Shown here piece after piece: positions 33,356 to 46,000 of a stretch of DNA of 64,000 nucleotides (position 1 is its first letter; each line of letters opens with the position of its first letter). The notes beneath the pieces are model-generated. The model worked only from the letters and a program-made list of their open reading frames with translations. It did not search any database and was not told where the DNA came from. Position numbers and translations under genes: made by a program. Source of the DNA: Guadua angustifolia (Eukaryota; Streptophyta; Magnoliopsida; Poales; Poaceae); NCBI GenBank assembly GCA_036346375.1, contig CM070518.1:434001-498000 (forward strand), read 5' to 3'.

Positions 33356-33361
33356 AATAAA
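33356..33361 (+). terminator. Poly(A) signal of the porin gene
   Basis: AATAAA occurs 66 bases after the stop codon, followed by T- and GT-rich sequence. This is a good candidate for the near-upstream poly(A) element. Confidence 0.6.
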
Positions 33362-34847
33362 TTTGTTCCGTGGATGTTCTGTTATTCTCTTGAAGTTTTG
33401 CTCTCCACGGACTCCGAGCATTTGGGTTGTGTAGGTCCGTTTTTTGACCATCTTTTGCTGATGAAGGAATCAGGCATCATGTCCCTGGTAGGCATGCGCT
33501 GTTTGTTTGCTTTGCTATTTGCCGACTGAGTAGGCATCAATGTAGTCTGTTCCACAGAATCATGTGTGGAATCTAGACCGTAATCACGCATCATTTGACC
33601 ACTCTGACGTACTATTATTTTTGCCCTATTTGTTGCCAGATTAACCTTGATCGATTTACTCATTCAAGAGGTGAACAATTGGTTCTTATTATACTCTGCA
33701 TTCTACAATGCTGGATGAATACGAAGTTAATCTTATATATAAAACTGTAACAGCATCGCCTCCATTTGGTAGTTTCCATTAGTTTGCGTCGTCTGGCTGT
33801 TCCATTTTGATCTTTCCAGTTCACACCTGGATAAGCAAGCGCTTAACGTACATAAATCTCAATACTATTAAACATTTGTACAACACTGTTTTCTTTATCC
33901 TATGGGTATAAGGTATGGACCTCCACGGTAAATATGAAGCACAGGAGTAACATCTTTCTTCGACTATCTAGTTAGACATCTACTGTAAAAGGCATCCCTT
34001 TTAACAAAAGGAAGAGAATCTCATTCCATGTAGTCGTCCATTAGCATATGCTTTGCTACCGAGTAACGACCAAAGGCTGAGAATCCCATCCTATGCAGTC
34101 CTTGCCTGTTTAGCCACTTTGCAAATCTGTCTCCCTTCCGGATGCCAGTACCGCAGCACCATCGTCCACTACGACAACTCCCAGATAAACGCTACATGTG
34201 GCAGGCCCCCCTACCCGTCGCAGTATGGGACAGGGGACCGCGATAGGACATGTTGTGGTGCTATACTGCATCAAGGGCCACTCTCTACCCAATTTAGTTG
34301 TTATAGTATTTTTTTAAAATTTTATTTAAATAAATCATATGGTTTAGAGAAAATTAGAAGCACCAAAATTAGCTAAATGTTCAATCATGTTATAAATTGA
34401 ACTAATATTTTGTAAGTTTCTGTTTGAGTGAGAATAGAGCCTGAGATAAAAAAATTCAATAAACCTTTTTTCAATCATTTTACAAGAATAACCCTACCTT
34501 ATGTTCCTTTCAATCATTTTATGGCGCGATTGCTCACTCGCACTCCGATTATGCAATTCGGGCCTTCGTCGCAAAATCGAGGAGCGACTAAGGCCTGTCG
34601 CACTATTGTCCTACGACGTGGCGCGACAAGGACTACCACTTAATGGCTAAGCGAATGATCAATTATTCTTTAAATAATATGTTTTTAATTAATATTATAT
34701 AAATAAGTGCTTAGACAAAAATTACAGAAATGGCTTTCTATCATCATTTGAAATGGTGACATAGTTCTATCACTGTTTGAACCATCGATAATCTGATTTG
34801 GACTCTAATGTGACATTTTGAAAGACCATGTGGAGATATGTCCATGT
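33362..34847. other. Intergenic DNA after the porin gene
   Basis: AT-rich sequence without a supportable gene. Two short GC-richer islands (34100-34260 and 34520-34640) have open frames but no recognisable protein features. Confidence 0.5.
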
Positions 34848-34939
34848 TGGTGATAAGTATTTAACTAAATTTGAGCTTGTTATGCTCTGATTTGAGTTTG
34901 ATTTAAATTGAATTTTCAATTTGAAACAATTTGAGTTAA

Positions 34940-35290
34940 GTCTGCCAAGTTCTGGCTTGGTCGATTACTGCCAAGTTCTGGCTCGGTCGAGTAATACCCC
35001 GCCAGCTTGTGATCGGATGATTCGAGTAGATTGAGAATCACTAAGTATCGAGTAGGAACGTTGCTGGGTCAAGCAGAGGGTTTGTTCAAGCACTTGGTTG
35101 ATTACTATCAAGTTCTGGCTTGGTCGAGTAATGTCCCGCCAGCTTGTAGTTGAATGTTTCGAGTAGATTGAGAATCACTAAGTATTGAGTAGGGATTTTG
35201 CCGAGTCAAGTGCCCTGCCATTAGCCAAGTTATTCGACATCGACTCATCGACTCGACTCTGAGTAGAGTTACTCGATGTCCTTGGGATAT
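34940..35290 (-). repeat. Inverted relative of the older gypsy element at 14.05-14.3 kb
   Basis: The complement of 14050-14300 matches this stretch in long blocks, for example GTTGATTACT, CAAGTTCTGGCTTGGTCGAG, TCGAGTAGATTG and CGACTCGACTCTGAGTAGAG. Here a unit of about 140 bases is duplicated in tandem (starting near 34966 and 35105) with a partial third copy before it. It is a piece of the same repeat family in opposite orientation. Confidence 0.75.
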
Positions 35291-35755
35291 GCATTTTGAA
35301 TTTGTGTGAGATTTATTGCATATCATTTTGGGCAATGCTTTGTGATGTGTTTTCCTTGTTTTTGATGATTGCGGATGATGGTGCTAGATCATGGTGAGGC
35401 GGAGGATGATCAGGATGGGCGAGATGCGTCGAAGCTTCAGACGGTCGAGAATCACCGAATATGATCGGAGATGGAGTTGTGGAAGGCCTAGAAGACAAGG
35501 AAAGGAAAAGATGCTAGTTATACGCTACGTGGACTAAGGAGGGCCATCGGATCATGGTCTAGTTGATAGGATAGCGGATCTAGTTAATGTGCTTTGAAAC
35601 CGTGCAAGAAAACCAGTTTGTTTGGTGCATTTTGGGTTAGCGCTTGCATGGTTGTGTGAGTGACTCAATTCTAACTCTTGATGGAGTGCCCTAAGGTTAA
35701 GGGACTCATCCAAGGATGGTAGGTGGCCCGAGAATGGTATAAGTAGGGGTAGGGG

Positions 35756-37054
35756 TAGGGGTGCAACTGGAACGGATATTTTCCGACCGACCGACCGAAT
35801 CAATTTGGATAGCGATTTGAATAGTTTTTCAGATATTCGAAGAATTTTCCGAATACGGATATGGATAAGGATACGGATACAGATAGTAATTATCCGACGG
35901 ATATAGGAATATCCGAGTTTATAATCGGATAATATCCGGATATAAAATATGGATATTATCCGAAAACTTTAAAGACTTCTCCAAGACTGTGAGTCTGTAA
36001 CTCTCCAATCAAAGAGCACCAGTCACCAGAGTCTGGAGGCACTAGTACCAGTATACCAATACCACTCTTGGTACTCTACCAATACCAAGTGCCAACTGCC
36101 AAGTGCCAAGTACCAACTACCATTCTACCAAGTGCCACATCGCCATCGCCATCGCCAAAGTGCCAACGCCAAGTGCACCACGCCAAGGCGGTGCCAAACC
36201 AAAATTTACCATGTAGCCAGACTTCCGGCTTGTCCACTGGCGCCAAGCCAAAACTGAAGGCAATGCGACACTGCCACGTAGCAGACCCAAAACCAAAAAC
36301 ATAAAATCCCTAATCCATCATTCGTGCTCTCTTTCTCTATCTCTATTCTCTACTAGTCGATAATCTCTCTCTAAAATCCCCAATCCAAACAAAACCTAGG
36401 TGAGTGAGTGGCTTGAGTTGAGGAGGCACCGAGGCGGCATCGACGGTCCGGCGCCCATGGCCGGGCTATAGCCCGCAGCCCAGAGGTCAGAGCCACCGGG
36501 CGGTCCGGCCTGCACCACAGCGTCAGAGGTCAGAGCATGACCACCTACGGTCCGACCCAAGACTGTGGCCGCCGTCCGCCGACTCGATGGTATTATATGA
36601 TTCTATCATGTTTACCTTACTAGTTTGTGACTTCTAATTTGCTAGTGCCATTGTATTTTATAATTTTATTATGACTCTACATTTAGCTTTTATATAATCT
36701 CTAGTGCGTTCATTATTAATTCTTAATTATGTACAATGCAACTATAATAAATTCTTGTACTATTTTCTTCACATTTTGTCAATAATTATTCATAACTTAT
36801 AAGTAATCTACCATTCAGTATGTTACATGTGCAATAAATGATCTATATTTTCATGTATTATCCGGCTAAAAATATTCGTACCCGTATTGAATCCGGCTCG
36901 TATTCGCCAGATTCGTAAGTGATAGTATCCGGTATTATTCGTATTCATATTCACATCCGACACCATTCGTATCCGACTTCATATTCAATAAAAAATATGG
37001 ATACGGATATGGGATGAACAATATCCGACCGTATCCGATCCGATTACATCCCTA
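35756..37054. mobile_element. Ac/Ds-like hAT element
   Basis: Perfect 8-bp target duplication GGTAGGGG at 35748-35755 and 37055-37062. The left end TAGGGGTGCAACTGGAACGG and the complement of the right end, TAGGGATGTAATCGGATCGG, agree at most positions and resemble the Ac start TAGGGATGAAA. Subterminal regions are packed with GGATAT/ATATCCG and TCCGA motifs, as expected for transposase-binding sites. The interior (36050-36300) is a CCAAGTGCCA-rich low-complexity stretch. No transposase is seen, so it is a Ds-like non-autonomous element. Confidence 0.88.
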
Positions 37055-37931
37055 GGTAGGGGTAACCTTTTCCCTCTCGAAGGTTTTTTAGGTTTTTGGT
37101 GCTCCTTTGAGCTTTCCCTAGTTTATTTTGAGGATTTGTATACCTCCCTTCCAGAAATACAAAATTCATGTCCTTATGCTTAATTTCCTTTATGCATTTA
37201 CATTGTGTCTTAAATTCCGCAATTACATTCTTGCAATTTACATTTATGCAATTTGGATTTGCCTCCCCTCATTCCACATGCTTTTGCTTCTTATGCCGAG
37301 GATGTTGATTGATGGACGAATCTTCTTTTAGATCATATCCCAATCATCTAAGCAATCCATACGTTCTTCTTGCAAGATACCAGTTTTATGCACTTAAGCG
37401 AATCATTCTTCAAAATCGTGTTTGTGGAGTATTTTGACTTATGTTCTAGCTTGCTAGAACATGTGGGAGGCTATCTAAGATTATTTTGATCATCAAAATC
37501 CCACGACCAAGTTTTAGATTAAGTTCTTGAGTTTTGCTCCAACTTGGTGTGTTCTTCCTTCCAAGTGAAAAAGGTTAGAACTTTGACATTAATTCTTACG
37601 TTGAAAGTTGGAGTGAGTTCCTGGCATCCTAAGGAATACATCTACCAAGTTTCATGAGTTTTTGTCTAGCCAATAAAAAGATTCCTCAAAATTTACTTTT
37701 GGTTCGTGTTGTTTTCAGTCTATTCTTGCTGGTGTTTTTGAGCCCAGTGCTACCGCACATTGTGCGGTACTACCGGCCCCCCTGCGGTGGCACCGCCCCT
37801 ACAAAACAGATTGCTCATTTCTTTGGTTTTCTGTGAGTGTTTTTCTTTGAGAGCTTGTGTGGATTATTTTAAGTGGGGGAAAATTTGATTTGAGATCATT
37901 CATCTCCTCTGATCGCCATCTAGATCCTTCA

Positions 37932-40900
37932 CATTTTTATGAGTTAGTAGTTTTGAAATAATAGTTGCTATTAAAGAGAGAATTTGATGAGTTTGTTGTG
38001 TGCACTTAAGGAAGTTGAGTGATGATTTTTATTTAAATAAACCATTTTAGGTCCAAGATAACACTTCATAATAAAGTTGTGGATTACATGGTGCATAGGA
38101 TTTAGTTAGGTGATATGTTTGTCTCTCTACTCCTACGATACAAATGCAACATGCATGAACCGTCAACACAAACTATAGCTAAGATACATGTGCACTTTTT
38201 GGAATAAAAAACAATGGGGAATGGAAAAGAAGTTAGGCTTGCGGTTATACATCCTATGTATTGTAAAGTGCAGTTAAATGAGTATATAAATAACAAGTAA
38301 ATGTAACATGAATGTAAACAACTCAAAATCCTTTATGGTTGTGTTCATCGATCCATTACTTGCCATTCTTGGCATAAAACCTGAAAACAATACGTATCCA
38401 ATAAATTTTATAATTCAACCCTTTTTATTAAAATACCAAAGTTCTAAGTAGTGTCAAAGCACCAAGTCTCTTATAACTGCGAGTACAACTTTTCAAAAAA
38501 TTTATACTTTGCAAAATCATACATCCTTACCTACAATATATGATCAACTCTTTTTGCAGCTATTTTCATGCTTCCTTTGGCGTGTGCCAAGAGATCATGA
38601 CATAAACCGTTACATTGCCTAGACCTAACTTTGCACCAGCCTGTTGATATTTGACCCTTACTATAGCGGCGAAAGATATTTGTACACTTTGTACCAACGA
38701 ACGGTTATACACCCGTCGTGACCCCACCCCATAACAAGGCATACATCGTTGTATCAACAGACGTAATTCCCAACACCTTGGTGTGGGCACCCCTTCAAGC
38801 AAACATACCTAGATTGCCCGTACTACTTCAGTCTTCCAATGTGCAAAGTTAGATCTAAGTAACTTAATAGGTTAGGGCTACCCTATAATAGCACTTATGG
38901 TTGTACTGAATATCTTGGATTATTGCAACACTACGTTCAGTCTTAATCCTACCTGGAAGAACACTCTCTCTACACTATGTGCAAGTCCCATGCATTTCAG
39001 GCTGTTGCAATATATTGCACACGACAAACCATACTTTTTAGTTTTTATTTTGTAATAAAATACACCATCTTTTAATTATGAACAAAATGTTCATCCTTGA
39101 ACAAATAGTATTCCCGACAATTTGCTCTTCCAAGACTAAAGCATGGCTAAGAAATTGTTAAGTATTCAAATATACCCAAGCGACATCATTTATTGCCTAA
39201 ACCCTACCTTACAGATTTCAAGGTTGACATTTGTGTATTTATCGAGGAAGTTCTATGCAGCAAGTAAGAATATCTACCAATACGCACAATATAGCAAATT
39301 TACTAAAAATACGCACATGCATAAATAGATTTGATAAAAACAACATATGAATAGGGCTTGTGGTGATGCATAGTCTAAATGACTGTACATGTGAGTGTCT
39401 TTCAGGTAGGGCTCTAGGCCTCCCATCCCTTTTGTCATGTCACGAAGAAAAATTTGGTCATCCAAGGAGTGTAGGGAAATGCTTGGTCATCTGGTGGCAC
39501 AGTGCAATCAATTTGGTCTGGAAAGCAGGAGCTATGAGGCTATCATATTGGCATAAAAGGCTAGAGAAATTGTGTGATAACTTTAATATGTAATGGTTGA
39601 ACATGTTCTTGAAGCCCTACCCTATTTTGGGAATGTTAGTATTTATTTACAAAAATAGGGCAAACATTATTGTTGCAAGATTTTGTACGGAATGATACTT
39701 GCTTACTTAGGTAACAAGATAACATGGTTATCTAGCCCAACTATTTAGGAATGCGCAAAAAAGAGAATACAACCTTATCTGGCACACAATCGATTTGGCC
39801 TTAATGTACTACTATGGTACAACATAACATGTTTGTGTTGTCTTCTCATGGCTCGCTTTCTAGTGCCTCAATGCGAGCATTTAGTTTTGTCGATCTCCAT
39901 GCACAGGTTGGTGATGACCACTCATACTTTCACAGGGAACTTTGGATCACACCACTTGAAGAATCCGCATGGCGTGTTACCTGGTATAATTAATGGAGGG
40001 TTAAGATTGGAAGGTGGATGCAAGATGTTTTGTTGCACTTCTCTTAGACCAAGTACCTGGCCATCGCACCTAAGGTAGTCATAGAAGCCTCTCCCTACAT
40101 TCTTGAACTTCATCAATGGCAAAGTCAAGCCTTCAACCATAGTCACATTACCAATTGAACTGATCCGTTGGTATGTTATTTGATCAGTTGGCAAGTGATT
40201 GAGAGGAGTATGTTAGATGAGACCATAAGTGTGGAACCCAATTTATAGAGACATCGCAACGCATGGCATTGTGGGAAGTAGTATGAGGAATCGGAGATGA
40301 TAATGTCATGGGTCCATTGAGGCAACTCTTGTGAGTACTCCAAATGGGCAATCACATCGAGTTGTCTAGGTCAGTTGCACTAAGGTTTCAGAGCTGTTGG
40401 TGCATTGAGTTGCTATGACTAGTGAGGGCTAGTGGTAGTGAGTTGTCAAAGGTCTTGAGCACCATGCATGCGTCAAGTGGTAGGCATGGTTATGTAAAGG
40501 TATGGTTGTAACAACATGAGATCCTTACGTTAGCAGTGTGTAGGCACATGCCACATGTACTGTAGGCATCATACAGCCATCATGGCTTTTGAGGTAGTAG
40601 ATGATTGTGCTAAAGCATCCCCTAAGTAGTCTATAAATGCATCGCGACACTGGTTTATTTCAACAGCCTTTGATATGCTCATTTTGCTTACCTACCAATC
40701 AGCAGACCATGGTTCAACTTTTCTAGATGCCTTGGTGGCCATGGCTTTGCAATTGTGGGAAGCCGATTAGATATGAGCATTGCTGGTTGTTCAAAAATAC
40801 TAGTAGGTAGTTTTCCGAGTGCTGTGAGGAGGAGGTATGACTAGTTGGAGATGTATGTGGTGTATGTTCTTCATCATGTGTGTTGATGGTCTTTCTCTAC

Positions 40901-41889
40901 ATTATTACAATTATAAGTGCGACTTTAGCAAACGGATCGCCTTTCCCCATTGAGGCTAGAGTTGTTATCGCAAACTTTCACATGGAGATTGAGCAACTGA
41001 AGGCGCATATCCATTAATTGGGTAGGGAACCATAGGAGTGGGACATGTAGAACCAAATCATGCTATGTATTATTGTGATACTGAATCTTTGATGTACTCT
41101 ATTCAGCTTGCTTTGTTTTCCTTATTGTTTGTCATGCAATCTTTAAGTTTGCCTATCACATGTGTTGTTGCGCTCATATCTTTATGCAATATGTATACCT
41201 ATCATATTATTTGAACTGGATGAAAACAACATGCATGAATATGGATACAAACTAGGTAGATAGTGCATACTATATAATGGTTCAATACATATTCAATGTA
41301 ATCCATTGAATGCATGGAGACAGGATGCATAGTAGGTGCATACAATCTGGCTACATACTACGAAGTACATAATGGTTCCATACAAAGTTGAGCTCATGCC
41401 TTTGCTTGATGCCTAGATGAAGAGGAAAGTTGAGCTCGATCAATGCACATGGCCTGCATAAGGGCAAGACATTTCAATATGATTGGACGTGTTGTAATTC
41501 ACAAATTTCAAGAAATTTATGTAAATGGCATCCCCAAGGGGACTACCACGTGGAAGATGAATGACCTAATCTAGGACAATATATGGATTCACTAGGATGT
41601 GCCAACCTGTGTGAAGGAGGACAGTGTGCTCAGTCACCTGCTCGAACGACCTTTTTGCTAGGTAGACCACAACTAATGCTCTTCGCATCATCATACATGG
41701 CATGAACAATCAACAGAAGGCCTGCAATAGTGTTATGCTTGCCATGTCGAAGTGCAGTAGAAGCTTCGGTGGTGATACAGTGAGCTTTCTTGTAATATAG
41801 GAAAATAAGAAAATAGTGGTTAGTTTTGTAAATATTATTTCATAAATAATTGAAAATGTATATTGTGTCAACTTGTTGAACTACTCAAT
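37932..41889. other. Unassigned AT-rich DNA left of the plant-mobile-domain remnant
   Basis: About 4 kb without an intact gene. Short minus-strand frames occur, one of which (39922-40194) looks like a zinc-finger piece. The stretch may belong to the same decayed Mutator-like locus as the plant-mobile-domain and MULE remnants, but no terminal repeat was found. Confidence 0.4.
39922..40194 (-). pseudogene. Possible GRF-type zinc-finger remnant
   Basis: The minus-strand frame contains KNVGRGFYDYLRCD and ends in PCGFFKWCDPKFP. A GRF zinc finger has the order FYxC...CGFFxW, which this resembles, although the first Cys pair is not visible. The neighbouring sequence is broken. The identification is tentative. 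Confidence 0.3.
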
Positions 41890-43290
41890 GTTGATCAAGG
41901 CCAAGGCCCAACCTCTGTGAGTGCATGACCTCCATCGGCCTCAAGGAGGGGGCTCCTATCAGTCTGCTAAGCGTGCGAGGCGTACCGCTACAAGTATGCA
42001 TTATACATGTCCAGGTCATAGGGTTGACACTCCTACACGACTTGATTCATAACACTTTACTCTCATGCCATGGTCCATGGTAGTTGTGTCAATTGCCTGT
42101 CGTCGCTCTTTTGACAATTCCTTGTTTGCCTATGGAAAAAGTGATGTCTAAAATCTGTTGTATTGAAATGATATGTACAAAATTAATAAACTATTTCATA
42201 TACTTACAAGTGAACTTATCATAGCAGAGGTCGACCAACTGGTGGTGGGACATATTGGTAAAGTCCTAACTATCACATTACTCGCTTTGGGCTGTGTGTG
42301 TCCACCATATGTGAGAAAACAAGGTGGTAAGTCATGAGCCAGTAGTCCTCATGCTACCTACACTACTCGGACAAACCATACAGTGTTGTATCAGCTACAA
42401 ACCATGTAGTCTAAGGCATCCAAATAATGCCATTCTCGCGTAAGGTCTCAAACTCGTTGTGAAACACCATATACACTAGTTGTGGTTTCTCTTGGCCCAT
42501 CCCAATTGGCTAGTTTTCTAGAATGGAGCCATCTGTTGGGTCAACATTGTCACCATAGAACTATTTTCCTCCAATGCGTAGGGGTTCACAAGAACCTGAA
42601 AAGTATGGCTGCCAAATGGGAAAGTGCTCCCACAACCACAACTGCAATAAGGTGTAGCACACGACAAGGTTCGGCTCCTCACCTGTACTTCTACGTAAAG
42701 TGTCGCACAAACCATGGTATGTGGCATAGAGTATTACCGATCCAAAACTAAACTATGGCACCTCTTTAGGCTAGGTGTCGGCCAACGACTCAGTGAAGTA
42801 GATATAGCTAGGGTACACCTAATTTCCCTGAGTCATAGAAAACAAAATCCATCCGAACAAGAACAAGTAAGCTACTAGGTGGCTCTGGACAACATCCTTT
42901 GTTGCATTAGCTGGGCAGTGCATGTAACATCTCAACTATGAATGTGGCACACCTACAATGCTGTCTAGAATGACATACCTAAATCTATGTTACATACAGA
43001 TCTTCCAGTCTTGTGATCTCGATGGCAGAACCGTTGCATGACTATTGATACATAAACCAGTAAGCATGACAACATTCTATGTAGTGATAGTCATCTCTCC
43101 CCACCGAAAGTGTAACTTGTGGGTCTCTGATCTCTATTGGTCAACAAGTGCTGACAACAGTGGTGCGTCTAAGGAAAAGAAGTTTTGTATGTGCATCATC
43201 CTTGCCATAGGCATCAACCTAAACTCTCATAGAATTGGAATGTACCATTCGTCGAGAGGCCAATCCGCCAATGCTCTCTAAGGCATTGGA
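41890..43290 (-). pseudogene. Plant mobile domain (PMD, PF10536) remnant
   Basis: Reading the minus strand from 43290, recognisable PMD pieces occur in order: MARMMHIQNFFS, THKLHFRWGEMTITT with VVMLTGLCI (about 43120-43050), AYLLFLFGWILF, ETLRENGIIWMP, and LGLYQYVPPP (about 42268-42239), then MYNAYLQRYASHA. These match the PMD block found in MAIN/MAIL-type proteins and in transposon-borne copies. Stops and frame changes break it throughout. It begins only about 45 bases left of the CACTA insertion and is on the same strand as the MULE transposase remnant beyond it. Confidence 0.7.
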
Positions 43291-43334
43291 GAACAAACAA
43301 ACACGGCCCAAGACCACTCAACCAAACACGACTA

Positions 43335-43775
43335 CACTACCTTGAAAAAGGTCATCAGTGGCGGTTCGAAACTGCCATCAGTGGCGGTTTTCGAACCGCC
43401 ACATATTTAGTGCCACTGATAATCCAGGATTATCAGTGACGGTTCTAGAACCGCCACAGATAACATTATTTGCAGACGGTTTGTGGTTCGAACCGTCATC
43501 GATACCCATGATATCGATGACGGTTCGAGCCAAAACCGCCATCGATAGTACTAGTATCGATGGCGTTTTTGGCTCGAATCATCATCGATATAATGGGTAT
43601 CGATGACGGTTCGAGCCAAAACCAAGATCGATACTAGTACTATCGATGGCGGTTTTTGGCTCGAACCGTCATCGATATAATGGGTATCGATGACGGTTCG
43701 AGCCAAAAACAAGATCGATACTAGTACTATCAAGGGCGGTTTTTGGCTCGAACCGCCACCGATAGTCCAACACAT
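43335..43775. repeat. Left subterminal repeat array of the CACTA element
   Basis: Inverted pairs of GGCGGTT-CGAACCGCC occur, followed by roughly three copies of an 87-bp unit built of ATCGATGACGGTTCGAGCC and its inverse GGCTCGAACCGTCATCGAT. Such arrays bind the CACTA transposase in studied elements. Confidence 0.85.
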
Positions 43776-46000
43776 GAAAATAAAAAGCGGCATTTGTGGC
43801 TAGCCTCAGCAAGGCTAGCCATGCCCTCTGCATGAATATATATAAGAGAATTGATAGAAGTGTCATACAGAAGCAGAATTGATAGAAGTGTCATACAATA
43901 AGTCGACAATACAATATGAACAAATGAAGAATTGAATGAAATAGTATAAGTCGACAATACAAGGTAGAATCTAACAATGTTGGCAACTGTGCAATTCCGG
44001 AGAACGACAAAGTAACTTAGTAACTAATATTCGAAATTTCAGACTAACCATCTCATCTTGTCATTGCAACCACCTCATGAGACCTTTAAACATATACAAT
44101 TAAGTGTTTGAGTTTCAATTCAAAAGCGGTCTAATACCAAAGAATTTCATAATGCATGAAATTACAATAGACAAGATGAATATTTTACAATGAGTGAGTA
44201 GCCGAAAGGGTTTAGGCATGTGAAACACGATAGGAAACAAAAAGGACCATAGTAATCGCAGCAAACCCGAATCCAAAGAGAAGTACGATATATTGAATAG
44301 AATAATCCGCAATGTGAGCATCATAAGTCGCAAAAAGCATAAATAATTTGTCGTTGTATATTTAGACTTAAGGTTGGTGGGAGTAATCCCCAAATGGATT
44401 GTTATATTAGAAAATATATGCAATTATTTGCTAATTAGTGCTCACCATAAGCATTCAAGTAGTCTACTAACAAATCGATTTAAGAGACTTGTTGAAACTA
44501 CCGCTTCAGGGTATGTAGGAGCCTTTTGAATCCATTGTCGCCAAGTAGAGCCAGAGAGTTAATCAATTACAACGTGGTATGGAGGATTATGTATATAAAT
44601 TTGAATAATTAAGTACATTGTTACAAAGATGTCACGTGGAATAAGACCAGAAAATACAATTTAGAAAATGAAATTATTGAAAAGAAAAAAGCAAACTCAG
44701 ATTATAGAAGGAGTGACATTCTCAATGTAATATGATGTATTGTACGAGGCTCAATAGAATTAGTAGATCCTTCAAATTTTTAGACTCCCAGATTATTCTA
44801 TAGAGACACGAGAAGTATTGCGTCAAACAAAGAAGAAAGGCATAATATTTAGCTTCATATGCTCATTTATGCAAAGTCGCAGATCATATGGTGCCATAAC
44901 TTATCGACAAAATAACAAGTCTTAAGATATGAAGGTAAGGCCAACTACCACAAGATTTAAATGGCCAAAAAACCTTACATTTGAGGGAAAGATTATTTAT
45001 GCTCAACGATGATGATTGCCAAAGATCGCTAGCAATTTACTAATGTCACCATCTCGCATACTTTGTACTTCTTCTAAAAGAACCAATATATGTATGTTAA
45101 CTTTGACTACTACTTCAGAAAAGAACCAATCTATGTATATTTATGTGTTGAGATATGAAGAGACAATGATAGATATATAGGGCAAACAAAGCTGCCATCC
45201 TGAACCATAAACCATCAAATAATTTTCTCAAAAAGTATGTGCAATACATAAACCATGTGCCCGATAATTACCTCATTAAAGATCCGCCATTGATTCCTTC
45301 TTCTTTTAATAGGAGAAGGTATTTGAAGACCAATCCAACAATGTCCTCCATGTGTTCGAAATCATTGCATGTGCACATAAGAGGCTTAATAACATCAAAA
45401 TGTGCATGAAAATGAAATGGTCGTGTCAATTGTAAAAGAACAAAATCAAAATGGAAATCGACCATGACCAAAGATCGTGAGCCTCATGCTTCTTGAGAAA
45501 AGGAGTATTGAGTTCAGTAGGCTGCCTCTCCCGACCATCAAGTTCATGGCCACCCCTTGTAAATAAAAGAGAATACATATTAATAATGTCGTAATTGAAG
45601 GATGATATTAATAAGGTCCAGAAATATGAGAAGAATCATCATACCACGCCATCGACGCCTAGTATAGTGGTTGTAGAAACAATATGCCTTTTTTTCACTT
45701 GGTTAGTTTATCAAAGTAACCAAGTAATTTTTTCACTTGGTTAGTTTATCAAACTATTACATACACATGAAATAACTTCATATGAAAAATAACCATGTAA
45801 GGCAAACACATGAAATATTTAGAAGTGCCACTGCATGTGTGTACATATGTTCCTCAAGAAGACAAACATACATGCTACTGAGAGCGTAACCACCGACAAG
45901 AGAAGTGGCATTGACGAAAGAAGGGCTCCCATTTCAAAGGTACAAAGAGTTATTTACACTTTGTAATGAAATAGAATTGAAGTAACAAAAGCCTAAACTA
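43776..46000. other. AT-rich 3' part of the CACTA element
   Basis: No gene is supported between the left repeat array and the second gene remnant. A 25-bp unit starting TTTTTCACTTGGTTAG is directly repeated close by, at 45691-45715 and 45729-45753. Confidence 0.5.

Larger units (their letters stand above)
34848..37931 (+). mobile_element. LTR-like region, split by an Ac-like hAT
   Basis: With the hAT insertion removed, the sequence reads as a long LTR. It has a candidate start TGTTGGTGATAAG, a TATA box (GGTATAAGTAGG at 35737), a leader with CCTTTTCCCTCTCG, GCGGTACTACCG-type motifs at 37760-37790, and an end at ATCTAGATCCTTCA. No gag or pol is present and no target duplication was found, so a solo LTR is the likeliest reading. 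The ends are soft. Confidence 0.4.

Noticed and set aside
34053..34376. 107-codon open frame after the porin gene
   Set aside because: No recognisable domain, no splice context, surrounded by AT-rich intergenic DNA.
36117..36302. Open frames in the CCAAGTGCCA-rich stretch of the Ac-like element
   Set aside because: Simple-sequence origin; both strands are open for composition reasons.
34848..37931. Claim of a full-length retroelement
   Set aside because: No gag, pol, primer site or second LTR is visible; only LTR-like sequence remains.
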